Assembly (NCBI RefSeq): GCF_029278565.1 | Contig: NZ_CP119559.1 | Span: forward strand, 2,108,001-2,172,000 | Direction: 5' to 3' | DNA from: Haloarcula halophila | GTDB lineage: Archaea; Halobacteriota; Halobacteria; Halobacteriales; Haloarculaceae | DNA length: 64,000 nt | Part shown: positions 8,433 through 17,105 of the stretch, one piece after another | Layout: each line of letters starts with the position of its first letter | Numbering within the stretch: the stretch's first letter is position 1 | Notes under the pieces: generated by a model | What the model saw: the letters and a program-made list of their open reading frames with translations, nothing else | What the model was told of the DNA's origin: nothing | Databases searched by the model: none | Made by a program: the position numbers and the translations under genes

Positions 8433-10208
8433 ATGGCCGAGACACAGACACATCAATCGGAGGGGATATCGACGACGAAGTCACTCGCCGCAGCCACTGG
8501 TGGCACCCGGCTAGTGACGCTGACGGTCCGGTCCGAGCGGGACGACACGATGTTCGTCAGACTCGCCGACCGAATTCAGGCCCAGCACTCTCTCGTCGAC
8601 CCGTCCCGTGGCTCGAACCGGTCCGACGGGACGAGGTACGACGACGGTCGGCTCGTCGTCGAGCGGGTACTCCGTCCGGGCGAGGAAGTGACGATCGGCT
8701 ATCTACTCGCGGGGGAGGCCGCGGAACTACCCGAACTGGTCACCGAACGGGTCACGGAGGTGACTTCGAATACCGACCGGACCGGGGTGACGGTCGTCCT
8801 GTGGGAGCGCGCCGACGGGTCGACGGTCCCGCTTCGACTCTCCCGTCCCGAGGAGGCATCGACGGGCATCGAACGCGACCTCCCGCTCGTTCACTTAGAC
8901 GAGGGCGTCACCGAGAGCCACTCGCTCCCGGCGATCGGGATCGTCCTCTCGGAGCGAAACGAGGACGCCGTCTACCGGACGGTCATGCGGGCGAAACGGC
9001 GCGGCCACCCGGTCATGGTGACCTACCCGGTCACACTTGCCGGTTCGGAGACGGTCGAGACGCTCGACTCCCTCGGTGTGACCATCGTCGAGCCGTCGTC
9101 CGACGAGCGCACCGTCGTGGCGCTTCACAGAGCGCTCTCGACAGCCGCCAGGGAGCGCGGATTCCCGGGACTCGTCCTCCAGACGCGGGACTGTCCGCGC
9201 ATCGACTACGAGCGGACGCTCGACGCGCTGGAACGGAGCGATTTCGAGACCATCGCGATCCCGGAATCCTGGCAGAAGTCCTCTCAGGGGCCGGCCGTCG
9301 TCGTCGGGATTCCGGCCTACAACGCCGCCAACAGCATCGGTCGAGTCGTCGAACAGGTCACGGCGTTCGCCGACGAAGTCGTCGTCGTCGACGACGGGAG
9401 TCGCGACGACACGGCTGGTGCCGCCAGAGCCGCGGGAGCGACGGTCGTCGTCCACGAACGAAACCGTGGGTACGGCGGCGCGCTCAAGACGGTCTTCCGG
9501 GAGGCCGACGCTCGCAACGCCGCCCATCTGGTCGTCATCGACGCCGACGGACAGCACAACCCCGCCGACATCCCGATGCTCGTCGCCACGCAGGACGACA
9601 AGTCGGCCGATATCGTGATCGGGAGTCGCTATGCCGCTGGCTCGCAGACAGCCATCCCGTTCACCCGCTCGATCGGGCTGGCCGTCATCAACAACCTGAC
9701 GAACGCCAGCCTCGGGAACCTCCGCCCCAGCGGCTGGATTCGGGACACACAGAGCGGCTACCGAGCGTACAACCACCGGGCGATCCGCTCGCTGGCCGGC
9801 GACGACGCCATCGGCGAGAACATGGGGGCAAGCACCGACATCCTCTATCACGCTCACCGGAACCGCCTCAGCGTCACGGAGGTCGGGACGACGATCTACT
9901 ACGACGTCGAGAACAGCAGCTCACAGGACTCACTCAGCCACGGGATCGATCTGGTACGTAACATCGTCTGGACGATCGAGTACGGCCGGCCGCTGTTGAT
10001 CGTCGGGCTCCCGGGCGTCGTGAGTACGGTCACGGGCGTCCTCGTCACGGTTCTGCTGATGACACAGTACGTCCAGGGCGGGCAGTTGGCTTTCATCCCG
10101 CTGGTGACGAGCGTCCTGTTCGCACTCGGGGGAGTGTTGCTCTGTTTCGCCGCGATCCTGATGCACGTTCTCAACAACCATCCGACGTTCAGACGGTTCT
10201 CGTCGTAG
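8433..10208 (+). CDS. Family 2 glycosyltransferase with an extra N-terminal region
   Basis: A 591-residue membrane-anchored GT2 enzyme. Residues about 280-500 form a dolichyl-phosphate-sugar-synthase-like domain: VVGIPAYNAANSI, VVVVDDGSRDDT, the NRGYGGALKT loop and the DADGQHNP metal-binding motif. Two membrane helices end the protein (about 520-585). The first ~280 residues are not glycosyltransferase-like; they include a beta-rich segment (to about 140) and an alpha/beta segment beginning LPAIGIVLSERNEDAVYRTV. The ATG at 8433 follows GGAGGGT at 8425, so I prefer it to the upstream in-frame start at 8385. It opens a long region of surface-glycan genes; donor and acceptor sugars cannot be read from sequence. 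Confidence 0.88.
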   Translation: MAETQTHQSEGISTTKSLAAATGGTRLVTLTVRSERDDTMFVRLADRIQAQHSLVDPSRGSNRSDGTRYDDGRLVVERVLRPGEEVTIGYLLAGEAAELPELVTERVTEVTSNTDRTGVTVVLWERADGSTVPLRLSRPEEASTGIERDLPLVHLDEGVTESHSLPAIGIVLSERNEDAVYRTVMRAKRRGHPVMVTYPVTLAGSETVETLDSLGVTIVEPSSDERTVVALHRALSTAARERGFPGLVLQTRDCPRIDYERTLDALERSDFETIAIPESWQKSSQGPAVVVGIPAYNAANSIGRVVEQVTAFADEVVVVDDGSRDDTAGAARAAGATVVVHERNRGYGGALKTVFREADARNAAHLVVIDADGQHNPADIPMLVATQDDKSADIVIGSRYAAGSQTAIPFTRSIGLAVINNLTNASLGNLRPSGWIRDTQSGYRAYNHRAIRSLAGDDAIGENMGASTDILYHAHRNRLSVTEVGTTIYYDVENSSSQDSLSHGIDLVRNIVWTIEYGRPLLIVGLPGVVSTVTGVLVTVLLMTQYVQGGQLAFIPLVTSVLFALGGVLLCFAAILMHVLNNHPTFRRFSS

Positions 10209-10232
10209 TTACAGCGATCACGCCTGCTACCA

Positions 10233-10772
10233 ATGCTCCCCTGGACTCACCTCGCGTTCGGGTACGTGCTCTTCCTGGCGGTCCTCGTCGTCTCGCGGCG
10301 GGCGGTCTCCCGGACGGAACTCCTCGCACTGCTCGCGGGCACACAGCTCCCCGATATCGTCGACAAGCCCCTTGCCTGGTGGGTCCACCTCCTCCCGTCG
10401 GGGCGGTCGCTGGCACACTCGCTGTTGTTTGCCGTCCCGGTCGTCGTGCTCGTCGCTGTCGTCGCTCGCCGGTACGACCACGGGGAACTGGGGCCGGCGT
10501 TCGCGCTCGGGTACGCGAGCCACCTCCTGGGCGATATCTACGTCGAGGTGTGGTACTGGCGGACCGAGGAGTTGACCTTCCTGTTATGGCCGGTGTTGCC
10601 ACCCTACCCCTACGACGATTTCACTGGTTTCCTCGACTTCGCGCTCCGGGCCGAAGTGACCACCGGGCTCGTGATCCAGTCGGCGGTCGCAGCCGTCGGG
10701 CTCGCGGTCCTGGCAGTCCAGTTCTTCCGGGCACCCTGGTGGCGCCCGCCAGCGGACAGACCCGCCGGGTAG
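10233..10772 (+). CDS. YdjM/DUF457-type membrane-bound metal-dependent hydrolase
   Basis: A 179-residue membrane protein with about four helices. Candidate metal-binding residues occur where the family has them: His near the N-terminus (MLPWTHLAFGY), PDIVDK, HSLLFAVP and the SHLLGDIYVE motif. The family is named for E. coli YdjM and is predicted to hydrolyse an unknown substrate at the membrane. It starts 24 nt after the GT2 gene and is probably cotranscribed. Biological role is not known. Confidence 0.8.
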   Translation: MLPWTHLAFGYVLFLAVLVVSRRAVSRTELLALLAGTQLPDIVDKPLAWWVHLLPSGRSLAHSLLFAVPVVVLVAVVARRYDHGELGPAFALGYASHLLGDIYVEVWYWRTEELTFLLWPVLPPYPYDDFTGFLDFALRAEVTTGLVIQSAVAAVGLAVLAVQFFRAPWWRPPADRPAG

Positions 10773-10779
10773 GGCCGGC

Positions 10780-11205
10780 CTACTCGACGACGACGGTCCC
10801 GACCATCCCGGACTCGTGTGGGATACAGAAGTACGGGTACTCTCCGGGAGTCTCGAAGGTGTGGGCGTACGTCTCGCCGGGGCCGACGCTTCCATCGGGA
10901 TAGCTCCCCCTGGCCGCCGACTCCGTGTCGAACTCGCCCGAGGCGAAGAACGCGGCCCCCTCGGGGAGGTCGCTCTCGTAGGCGGTGACACTATGAGCGA
11001 CCGAGCCGACCGTCTCCCAGACGACCGTGTCGCCGACACCGATCTCGACTGTCTCCGGGACGAACTTCAGCGAGTCGGTCATCTCCACTAGCACCTCGGC
11101 CGGGCCGGTCGTCGGGGTGGCGGTCGCGGCCGGATCGGCGTCCGAACAGCCCGCTAGACCGACGGTGCCGGCACCAACGAGTTGCAGCAGTGTCCGTCGT
11201 TGCAT
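10780..11205 (-). CDS. Halocyanin-type blue copper lipoprotein
   Basis: A 141-residue cupredoxin, a membrane-tethered one-electron carrier at the outer face of the cell. A short Tat-like signal (QRRTLLQLVGAG) ends in the lipobox LAGC, so Cys20 is the expected lipidation site. The type I copper ligands are visible: His in VAHSVTAY, then Cys, His and Met in YFCIPHESGMVG. A single cupredoxin domain follows a short Thr/Pro-rich linker. The gene stands alone between a convergent membrane-hydrolase gene and the flippase gene on its own strand. A respiratory or copper-handling role is inferred from the family. Confidence 0.93.
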   Translation of the reverse strand: MQRRTLLQLVGAGTVGLAGCSDADPAATATPTTGPAEVLVEMTDSLKFVPETVEIGVGDTVVWETVGSVAHSVTAYESDLPEGAAFFASGEFDTESAARGSYPDGSVGPGETYAHTFETPGEYPYFCIPHESGMVGTVVVE

Positions 11206-11262
11206 ACGGCTATCTGGACCCCCGCGCGATTAAGGCTGTCTCCGCTCGGTCGTGCCGTCGAC

Positions 11263-12747
11263 TCACTCCTCGCCGAAGCGCGCGACGTTCGCCCGGGCCT
11301 TCCGGCGCAGCGACGGCGAGAGGAGGGCGACGCCGAGATAGACGACCCCGCCGAGGACCACCTGTCCCAGCAGACGCGGGAGCGTCGTCGGTGGGAGGAC
11401 CGTCCCGACGGCGACGAGCGTTCCGGCCATCGCCCCCGCGGCCCCGACGCTCCAGCCGATGTCGCCCAGCGCGAATTCGAGGGGGATAATCCGCCGGAGG
11501 AACACCCCGAGAGCGACCGTGTGGATCGCCATCGAGAGCCCCGTCGCGACGGCCCCGCCCACCAGACCGTACCGGGGGACGAGCACCAGGTTCAACACGA
11601 CGTTCAGCGTCAGCGAAACGACGGTCGCGCCGGCGCCGATGTCGGGCCGATCGACCGCCCGGACCGCCGCGTCCAACACGATGTTGACGGCGGCGACGAC
11701 TTTCTCGCCCATCAGGACGACGAACGCGGCCGCCGCCAGGACGTACTCCGGGCCGAAGACGAGCCCGAGCAGTTCCTCCGAGAGCAACGCGACGCCGGCG
11801 AAGGCCGGGATCACGAGGAACAGCGAGGCGGTCGTTCCCTCCCGCAGCGTCGTCCGTATCTGCTCGTACTCGCCGCTGGCGTTCCAGGCGCTCAACTGGG
11901 CGAAGACGGTGTTGGCGACGACCCCGCCGACCACCGCGGTCATCAGGGTCACGCGCCAGGCCAGTTCGTAGCCCGCGACGTGGGCCGACGAGAGGAAGAA
12001 GCCGATGACCAGCAGGTCCATCGTGTTGTAGACGTGCCCGCCAAGCCCCCAGATCCCGTTGAACTTCGCGTAGTCGACCAGCGTCCGGACGTGCTCCCAG
12101 GCCGGCCGGGCCGGGTGGATCGAGACCCGCGAGACGCCGGCCACCAGCAGGACGACGTAGCCCGCGACGACGCCGTACAGGAGCGCCCGGACGCCGAACC
12201 CGAACTGCAAGAGGGAGACGGCGACGACGACGTAGGTGACCAACCGCAGGAAGTACAACAGCGCGGTCTCGTCGGTCCGGAGTTCCGCACGGAGGACGTG
12301 GACGGTCAGCGTCGACAGTTCGTACAGCACCGTCGTCACGATCAACAGGAGCGCGATGTCGGCCCCGACGTAGCCGTTGACGAGGTCCCGGAACAGGAAG
12401 ACGACGACACCGAGGGTCCCGATGAGCGCGAGTTTCAGGACGAGTGCGGCACCGAGTATCTGGCTCGGCGCGGCCCCCTCACTGATGCGCTTCTCGACGG
12501 CACCCCGGAGACCGAAGTCGCCGAACGTCGCCAGCGTACTTAGTACGGCCTCGAAGAGGAAGAACACGCCCAGCCGTGCCGCCCCGAGTTCCGTCGCGAA
12601 GTAGACGGTACTCAGGAAGCCGACGACGGTCCCGAACAGTTCGAGCCCGAGGAGAAGTCCACCGGCCCGGGCGAAGTTCAACCGCCTCGGGACCGTTGTC
12701 CGGGACGCCGGCCGGACGGGGTCGGGACCGCGGCGCTTTTCTTCCAT
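11263..12747 (-). CDS. Polysaccharide/oligosaccharide flippase (Wzx/MATE-like)
   Basis: A 494-residue polytopic membrane protein with about 12-14 helices and the PST/Wzx pattern: an N-terminal helix with LNFARAGGLLLGLELFGTVVGF, FFLFEAVLSTLATFGDFGLRGAVEKR, and paired helices to the end. Family members move lipid-linked sugars across the cytoplasmic membrane. The neighbouring glycosyltransferases fit a glycan-export or N-glycosylation role. The ATG at 12747 gives a basic cytoplasmic N-terminus (EEKRRG). It is transcribed towards the halocyanin gene, with a 57-nt gap. Confidence 0.87.
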   Translation of the reverse strand: MEEKRRGPDPVRPASRTTVPRRLNFARAGGLLLGLELFGTVVGFLSTVYFATELGAARLGVFFLFEAVLSTLATFGDFGLRGAVEKRISEGAAPSQILGAALVLKLALIGTLGVVVFLFRDLVNGYVGADIALLLIVTTVLYELSTLTVHVLRAELRTDETALLYFLRLVTYVVVAVSLLQFGFGVRALLYGVVAGYVVLLVAGVSRVSIHPARPAWEHVRTLVDYAKFNGIWGLGGHVYNTMDLLVIGFFLSSAHVAGYELAWRVTLMTAVVGGVVANTVFAQLSAWNASGEYEQIRTTLREGTTASLFLVIPAFAGVALLSEELLGLVFGPEYVLAAAAFVVLMGEKVVAAVNIVLDAAVRAVDRPDIGAGATVVSLTLNVVLNLVLVPRYGLVGGAVATGLSMAIHTVALGVFLRRIIPLEFALGDIGWSVGAAGAMAGTLVAVGTVLPPTTLPRLLGQVVLGGVVYLGVALLSPSLRRKARANVARFGEE

Positions 12748-12847
12748 CGCCGCAGTTACGCCCCCGACCCGTTCGCGTTGTCACTACCGGGACGATACAT
12801 ACCTCGTTGTCGACGATTACCGACTTAAACGTACGGATCGCCGCCGG

Positions 12848-13747
12848 TCACGACTCCGTGACGGTCACCTGAAGGTGGACCTGCCGGTCGGGCGGTCCCG
12901 CCGGCTCGCCACCGAAATACACCGCATACGTCAGCCGCAGCTCCCCGGACACGGTCGGGGTGATCGTGTGTTCGACCTGTGCAGTCCCGCTCGCGGGGTC
13001 GTCGAACGTGAGCCGACGAAGTTCCGTCTGCTCGCTGACGGTCCCGTTGTCGAGTCGTTGGAGCGTGACGACCGCCGTGACCGGCGTCTGGCGGTCGGTC
13101 CCGCTTTCGGCACCGAGTATCAGTGTCGTCGGCTCGCCCTGTTCGAGCCGACTCGGGTAGTCGTCGGCGACCGCTCCGTCCGCCCCGGGCGTCAGCAGAT
13201 ACGCCTCGGCGGGCGTCCCGTCGGCCGCCGGCAGGCCGTAGACGGCACCGGCGGCGAGGACGAGCGAGAGACAGACGGCCGCTGACAGTGCGAGGTCGGT
13301 CGGGCGTTCGCCGACCGCTCCCCGGAGTTGCTCGCGTGCTGCCCCGAGCGAGACGCCGGCCGGCGACGCGACTCGACGCCGTCGGACGACGGCGACCGCG
13401 ATCGCGGCCAGCGTGAGTACGGTTGTCCCGGCGAGTACGGGGAGTTCCCCGAAGCCGAAGACGCTGAAATCGAGCCCGATCCCCACGACGAGGACGACCC
13501 CGACGCTCGCGCCGAATCCGAGGACGAGTCGGCCGAGAACCGAGAGGCTCCGGTCCGCCGAGAGCCGCTCGGGGAACAGCGCCGCAACGACGGCGTAGCC
13601 CGGGCCGACGAGCAGGAACGGGACCACGAGGATCGGCCGAAGGACGCTCTCGCTCAGTACCGGGAGCAGGACGGCCGCGTTGACAAGCCCCAGCCAGCAA
13701 CCGACCGCGAGGAGGTCCCCATGGTGTGATCCCCGATCCATGGCCAA
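12848..13747 (-). CDS. DUF1616 membrane protein
   Basis: A 299-residue protein with four to five membrane helices in residues 10-165 (containing LVVPFLLVGPGYAVVAALFPE) and an extracellular beta-rich C-terminal part ending in ...YAVYFGGEPAGPPDRQVHLQVTV. That arrangement matches DUF1616, a family common in archaeal S-layer-glycan gene clusters; biochemical function is not established. Start may be ATG 13747 or 13741. It is divergent from the membrane protein at 13880 and runs in the same direction as the flippase, 100 nt before it. Confidence 0.82.
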   Translation of the reverse strand: MAMDRGSHHGDLLAVGCWLGLVNAAVLLPVLSESVLRPILVVPFLLVGPGYAVVAALFPERLSADRSLSVLGRLVLGFGASVGVVLVVGIGLDFSVFGFGELPVLAGTTVLTLAAIAVAVVRRRRVASPAGVSLGAAREQLRGAVGERPTDLALSAAVCLSLVLAAGAVYGLPAADGTPAEAYLLTPGADGAVADDYPSRLEQGEPTTLILGAESGTDRQTPVTAVVTLQRLDNGTVSEQTELRRLTFDDPASGTAQVEHTITPTVSGELRLTYAVYFGGEPAGPPDRQVHLQVTVTES

Positions 13748-13879
13748 CCTTGCTCCGGCGGCGATGAAAACCCTATCGGTGGTCGCAACAGCAGTACTAA
13801 GTCGGTCCGTCGCCTCCCGTCAGACGAATGAACTGGGACGACAGGAGTAGTCGGAGTCCGACCGCAGTGGTGTGGCCCG

Positions 13880-14656
13880 ATGCGTAGGACCGCAACCGAG
13901 CGCTCACTCCGAAGGTGGCCGTCGATCCCGACGGCGCTGTTGCTCGCACTCGGTCTCGTCGGGCTCGCGGTCCGGTTCCAGACCGCTGTACTCCCGATCA
14001 CACCGACCGACGACGGGCTCTACCTGTTACTGGCGCTGTCCGGGACCCTGCTGGTCGGTGGCGTCGCCAACCACGTTCTCACTGCCGGTCGTGACCTACC
14101 GCTCGCGGTGACAGCCAGTACTGCGGCTGCCGCCGGGCGGACCGTCGAGTCACTCCTCGCCCAGCGGGACCTCGACGACAGGCGTGTCTACCTCCCGCCG
14201 ACGGCCGACCGGGGTCCCCGGTTGGTCGTCCCCGACGGCGAGGGTGACCCGATAACCCACGCTGAACGGGCTGTCGACGACCAGACTGCAGCGATCGTCG
14301 TCACTCCGACGGCGGCCGGGATGGTCACGCGCTTTCGGGAGCACCGGACCGACGCCGTGGCGACCGACGCGACACATCACGTCGACGCGCTCTGTGACGG
14401 GGTCACGGCGGTGTACGACCTCGCAGCCGACGCGAGCGGGACCGTCGACGGTCGGCAGGCGACGGTGTCGGTCCGTGGCTGCCCGCTGGGGGAACCCGAG
14501 CGGATCGACCACCCGGTCCCCTCGTTTCTCGCGACCGGACTCGCGGCGGCACTGGACCGACCGGTCGAACTGACCGAGGTCCGGGATGACGGTGGTGAGC
14601 AAGCCTACGCGTTCACGGTCGAACTGCGCTGGCCGGCCGGCGAACAGGAGTCGTAA
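13880..14656 (+). CDS. Uncharacterised membrane-anchored protein
   Basis: A 258-residue protein with two N-terminal membrane helices (about 18-38 and 45-65) and a soluble domain of about 190 residues. I do not recognise a catalytic motif. The soluble part has a VVTPTAAGMVTRF segment, a VSVRGCPLG segment with a single Cys, and a late VPSFLATGLAAALDRPVEL helix. Such proteins occur among haloarchaeal surface-glycan genes, which is the context here, but no role can be given. Confidence 0.72.
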   Translation: MRRTATERSLRRWPSIPTALLLALGLVGLAVRFQTAVLPITPTDDGLYLLLALSGTLLVGGVANHVLTAGRDLPLAVTASTAAAAGRTVESLLAQRDLDDRRVYLPPTADRGPRLVVPDGEGDPITHAERAVDDQTAAIVVTPTAAGMVTRFREHRTDAVATDATHHVDALCDGVTAVYDLAADASGTVDGRQATVSVRGCPLGEPERIDHPVPSFLATGLAAALDRPVELTEVRDDGGEQAYAFTVELRWPAGEQES

Positions 14657-14673
14657 TCGGCGGTTACCGACCC

Positions 14674-14958
14674 TCACAGCCCGCGAGCAAACAGTTCCGT
14701 CGCGGTCCGCCAGACCTCGACGGTGACGACGACGACGAAGACGGAGATCCCGGCGAGTACCAACACACGGATGCCCCGGCGCCAGGGAGGGCTCGCGTAC
14801 AGTGCGGTCGTCCGCTGTATCGCGACGAGCGCACCCAACAGCGTCAGAACGAACCAGTGTGTCCCGGTGAGTGCGCCCACGGCGGCGAGACCGACCACGA
14901 CGGCGAGGGACCACCCGACGAGCAGGCGGATCAGGCGGCGCTGGCGGCGGGTGGGCAT
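14674..14958 (-). CDS. Small three-helix membrane protein
   Basis: A 94-residue hydrophobic protein with an Arg-rich start (MPTRRQRRLIR) and three membrane helices: about 12-30, 34-48 and 62-82. No known domain is recognised. It is antisense to the gap between its neighbours and converges on the 13880-14656 gene with a 17-nt gap. The hydrophobic pattern and positive-inside basic loops support a real gene, although it is short. Confidence 0.6.
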   Translation of the reverse strand: MPTRRQRRLIRLLVGWSLAVVVGLAAVGALTGTHWFVLTLLGALVAIQRTTALYASPPWRRGIRVLVLAGISVFVVVVTVEVWRTATELFARGL

Positions 14959-15095
14959 ATGCTCTCTCCGCCGGCGGCCGGCAAAAGCGTGGCGCCGTCC
15001 AGTACAGTTTTGCCCACCGGGCGTCTGCGTGTGAATATGATGAGAACCGAGCCCGTCGGACGCCGATTGGTCGCCGCGTCCCGCTCTGGGCGCCG

Positions 15096-17105
15096 ATGAC
15101 AGCCACCGATCGAGTCACCCTGGTGGGGGGAGCAGCCGTCGCACTGACGGTCGCTGCGCTCGGCGGCGTGGTCGCGCTCGGTGTCCTCGAAGTCGCTTCG
15201 GCGATCAGAGCCGGCTACGCCGTCATCGCGGCAGTGGTCGCGCTGGCCCTCTACGTGTTGACTCGTGGCGACGGGACGCCAGCCGGTTCGCCGCCGATCA
15301 CAGCGGCCCAGACGGCCAAACTCGTCGTCGTCCTCGGTGCAGTGGCCGTCGCCGTGACTGCCTGGACCGGGAACCGGCTCGCGGCGTTGCTCGTGGTCCT
15401 CCCAGCCGGGTATCTCTTGGTTGGAACACAGGTTCGTCACGACGGGGCACCGGTCCCGACGCTGGTGGCGACGACCGTCCTGTTCGCGGTGCCGCCGATC
15501 TCGAAGCATCTCACGACCGGCTTCTACTTCGGCGGCACCGACACGTTCGCCCACGTCGACAGTCTCAACCGGCTGTTCGCGGCCGGCTACACGACCGTGT
15601 TGCCCCACGGCTACGACTTCTTCCCCGGCTTTCACCTCTTCGTCGGCGCGGCCTCGTTACTCGGGGGACTCTCGCCGTACGACGCCCTCGTCTGGGTCGG
15701 GATCGGCGTCTCCGCGCTGCTGGTCCCGACGATGTATCTCGTCGCGACCCGTCTCTTCGAGGGGACGCGGCTCGCCCTCGGGGTGGCGCTGGCGGTCACT
15801 GCCGTCGAGTGGGTCGGCTACCACGCCGTCTACTTCTTCCCGCAGACGCTCGCGGTCGTCCTGCTCGGCGTCGGGTTCTACGTGGCGACGTCGCTCTCGA
15901 CGGCGGGAACGACCCGCCGCTACCGCCGCTACGGCGCCTACACGCTCGGACTGGTCGTCGTGCTCGTCTCCGTCCACCACCTGACATACGTCGTCGCGCT
16001 CGTCCCCGTCGGTGCGGTCGCGGCCGTGACCTACGCGGTCCCGTTCGTGGCCGGGCGCGTCGACCACCCCGCACTCCAGCCGCTGGCCGACGCCCGGCGT
16101 CGGCTCCGCTTCCGGTGGAGCTTCCCGGTCGTCGTCGTCGCCGCCGCGGTCGTGAGCTATCTCGTCTTCTCGGGCAGCATCATCGTCTACGGGATCTTCG
16201 GGCTCGCGTTCGGCATCGGACGGGAGGTCGCCGGTAGCGGCGCGTTCTCGACGTTTCTCTACGGCGTGACCGTCCCGCCCGACACCGCCGAGCGCGCGCT
16301 CTCGTGGTTCGCTCGGCCGACGGGCATCTACTACAGTCTCTTCGGTGCCGTCGCGTTGGTCGGGCTCTACGAGATGCTCGCCGCCGGCCGGCGGTACGCC
16401 CACCGTGGACCCCTACTGGCCGTCGCCGTCGGGACGGTCCCGCTGTTCCTCCCGTTGCCCGTCCAGATCCCGCAGGTCGAGCGGATCACCGTCGTCGTGG
16501 TCCTGTTCGCGGTGCTCCCGTTGGGGATCGGGATCGCCCGCACGCTCGGCGGGTTCGGACCCCGTGCCGGCCGGACCGCCGCCGTCGTCGGGCTCGTCCT
16601 GGTCGCGACACTGGGCACTGCTGGGGCGCTGACGACGCTGACCGCGGACGACATCGAGGCGGTCGACGTCCCCGATCGCGACGTCCAGACGGCGATGTCC
16701 GACCGGGAGTACGCCGCCACCGTCGAAACTGCGACGTTCATCGATCGATACGGCACCCAGCCGGCCGCGTCGGATCAGATCACCGCCCGGGCGTTCGCTT
16801 CGGCCCCGTTCGCCGGCAGCGACCAGCTCGTCAGACAGCAACAGGGGTTACGAGCCGGCCCGGACGGGCTCTCGGCACCGACGGGGTACCTCGTGGTGCG
16901 TGACAGTTGGGCCGACTCTGTCGTCCCGGTAGCGTCCGGACGGGGGCTGCTCTCGTCGGAGGTCGCCTTCTTTGCCGTCTCGGAGTCACGGTATCGAACG
17001 GAGACGGCGCGTCACAGCGTCGTCTACTCGGCGGGCGAGACTCGTGTCATCTACGACGGGGAGCGCTACGACGGCCTGTTCGGCGAGGGCGGTGATTCCC
17101 GGTGA
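15096..17105 (+). CDS. GT-C-like multi-spanning membrane protein
   Basis: A 669-residue protein with about 13 membrane helices over residues 8-520 and an extracellular C-terminal domain of about 150 residues. The first large outside loop carries FGGTDTFAHVDSLNRLF and GYDFFPGFHLF. Acidic and aromatic residues so placed are typical of GT-C-fold enzymes, which use lipid-linked sugar donors. I use ATG 15096 (MTATDRVTL); the longer frame from 14871 runs through the promoter of the opposite-strand gene. Its stop overlaps the next gene's start by 4 nt (GTGA), so the two are translationally coupled. A polymerase or transferase role in glycan assembly is inference. Confidence 0.75.
   Translation: MTATDRVTLVGGAAVALTVAALGGVVALGVLEVASAIRAGYAVIAAVVALALYVLTRGDGTPAGSPPITAAQTAKLVVVLGAVAVAVTAWTGNRLAALLVVLPAGYLLVGTQVRHDGAPVPTLVATTVLFAVPPISKHLTTGFYFGGTDTFAHVDSLNRLFAAGYTTVLPHGYDFFPGFHLFVGAASLLGGLSPYDALVWVGIGVSALLVPTMYLVATRLFEGTRLALGVALAVTAVEWVGYHAVYFFPQTLAVVLLGVGFYVATSLSTAGTTRRYRRYGAYTLGLVVVLVSVHHLTYVVALVPVGAVAAVTYAVPFVAGRVDHPALQPLADARRRLRFRWSFPVVVVAAAVVSYLVFSGSIIVYGIFGLAFGIGREVAGSGAFSTFLYGVTVPPDTAERALSWFARPTGIYYSLFGAVALVGLYEMLAAGRRYAHRGPLLAVAVGTVPLFLPLPVQIPQVERITVVVVLFAVLPLGIGIARTLGGFGPRAGRTAAVVGLVLVATLGTAGALTTLTADDIEAVDVPDRDVQTAMSDREYAATVETATFIDRYGTQPAASDQITARAFASAPFAGSDQLVRQQQGLRAGPDGLSAPTGYLVVRDSWADSVVPVASGRGLLSSEVAFFAVSESRYRTETARHSVVYSAGETRVIYDGERYDGLFGEGGDSR

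Noticed and set aside
11182-12543. 453-codon plus-strand frame opposite the flippase gene
   Set aside because: It is rich in Arg, Asp and Gln with low complexity, and the opposite strand encodes a clear multi-helix flippase.
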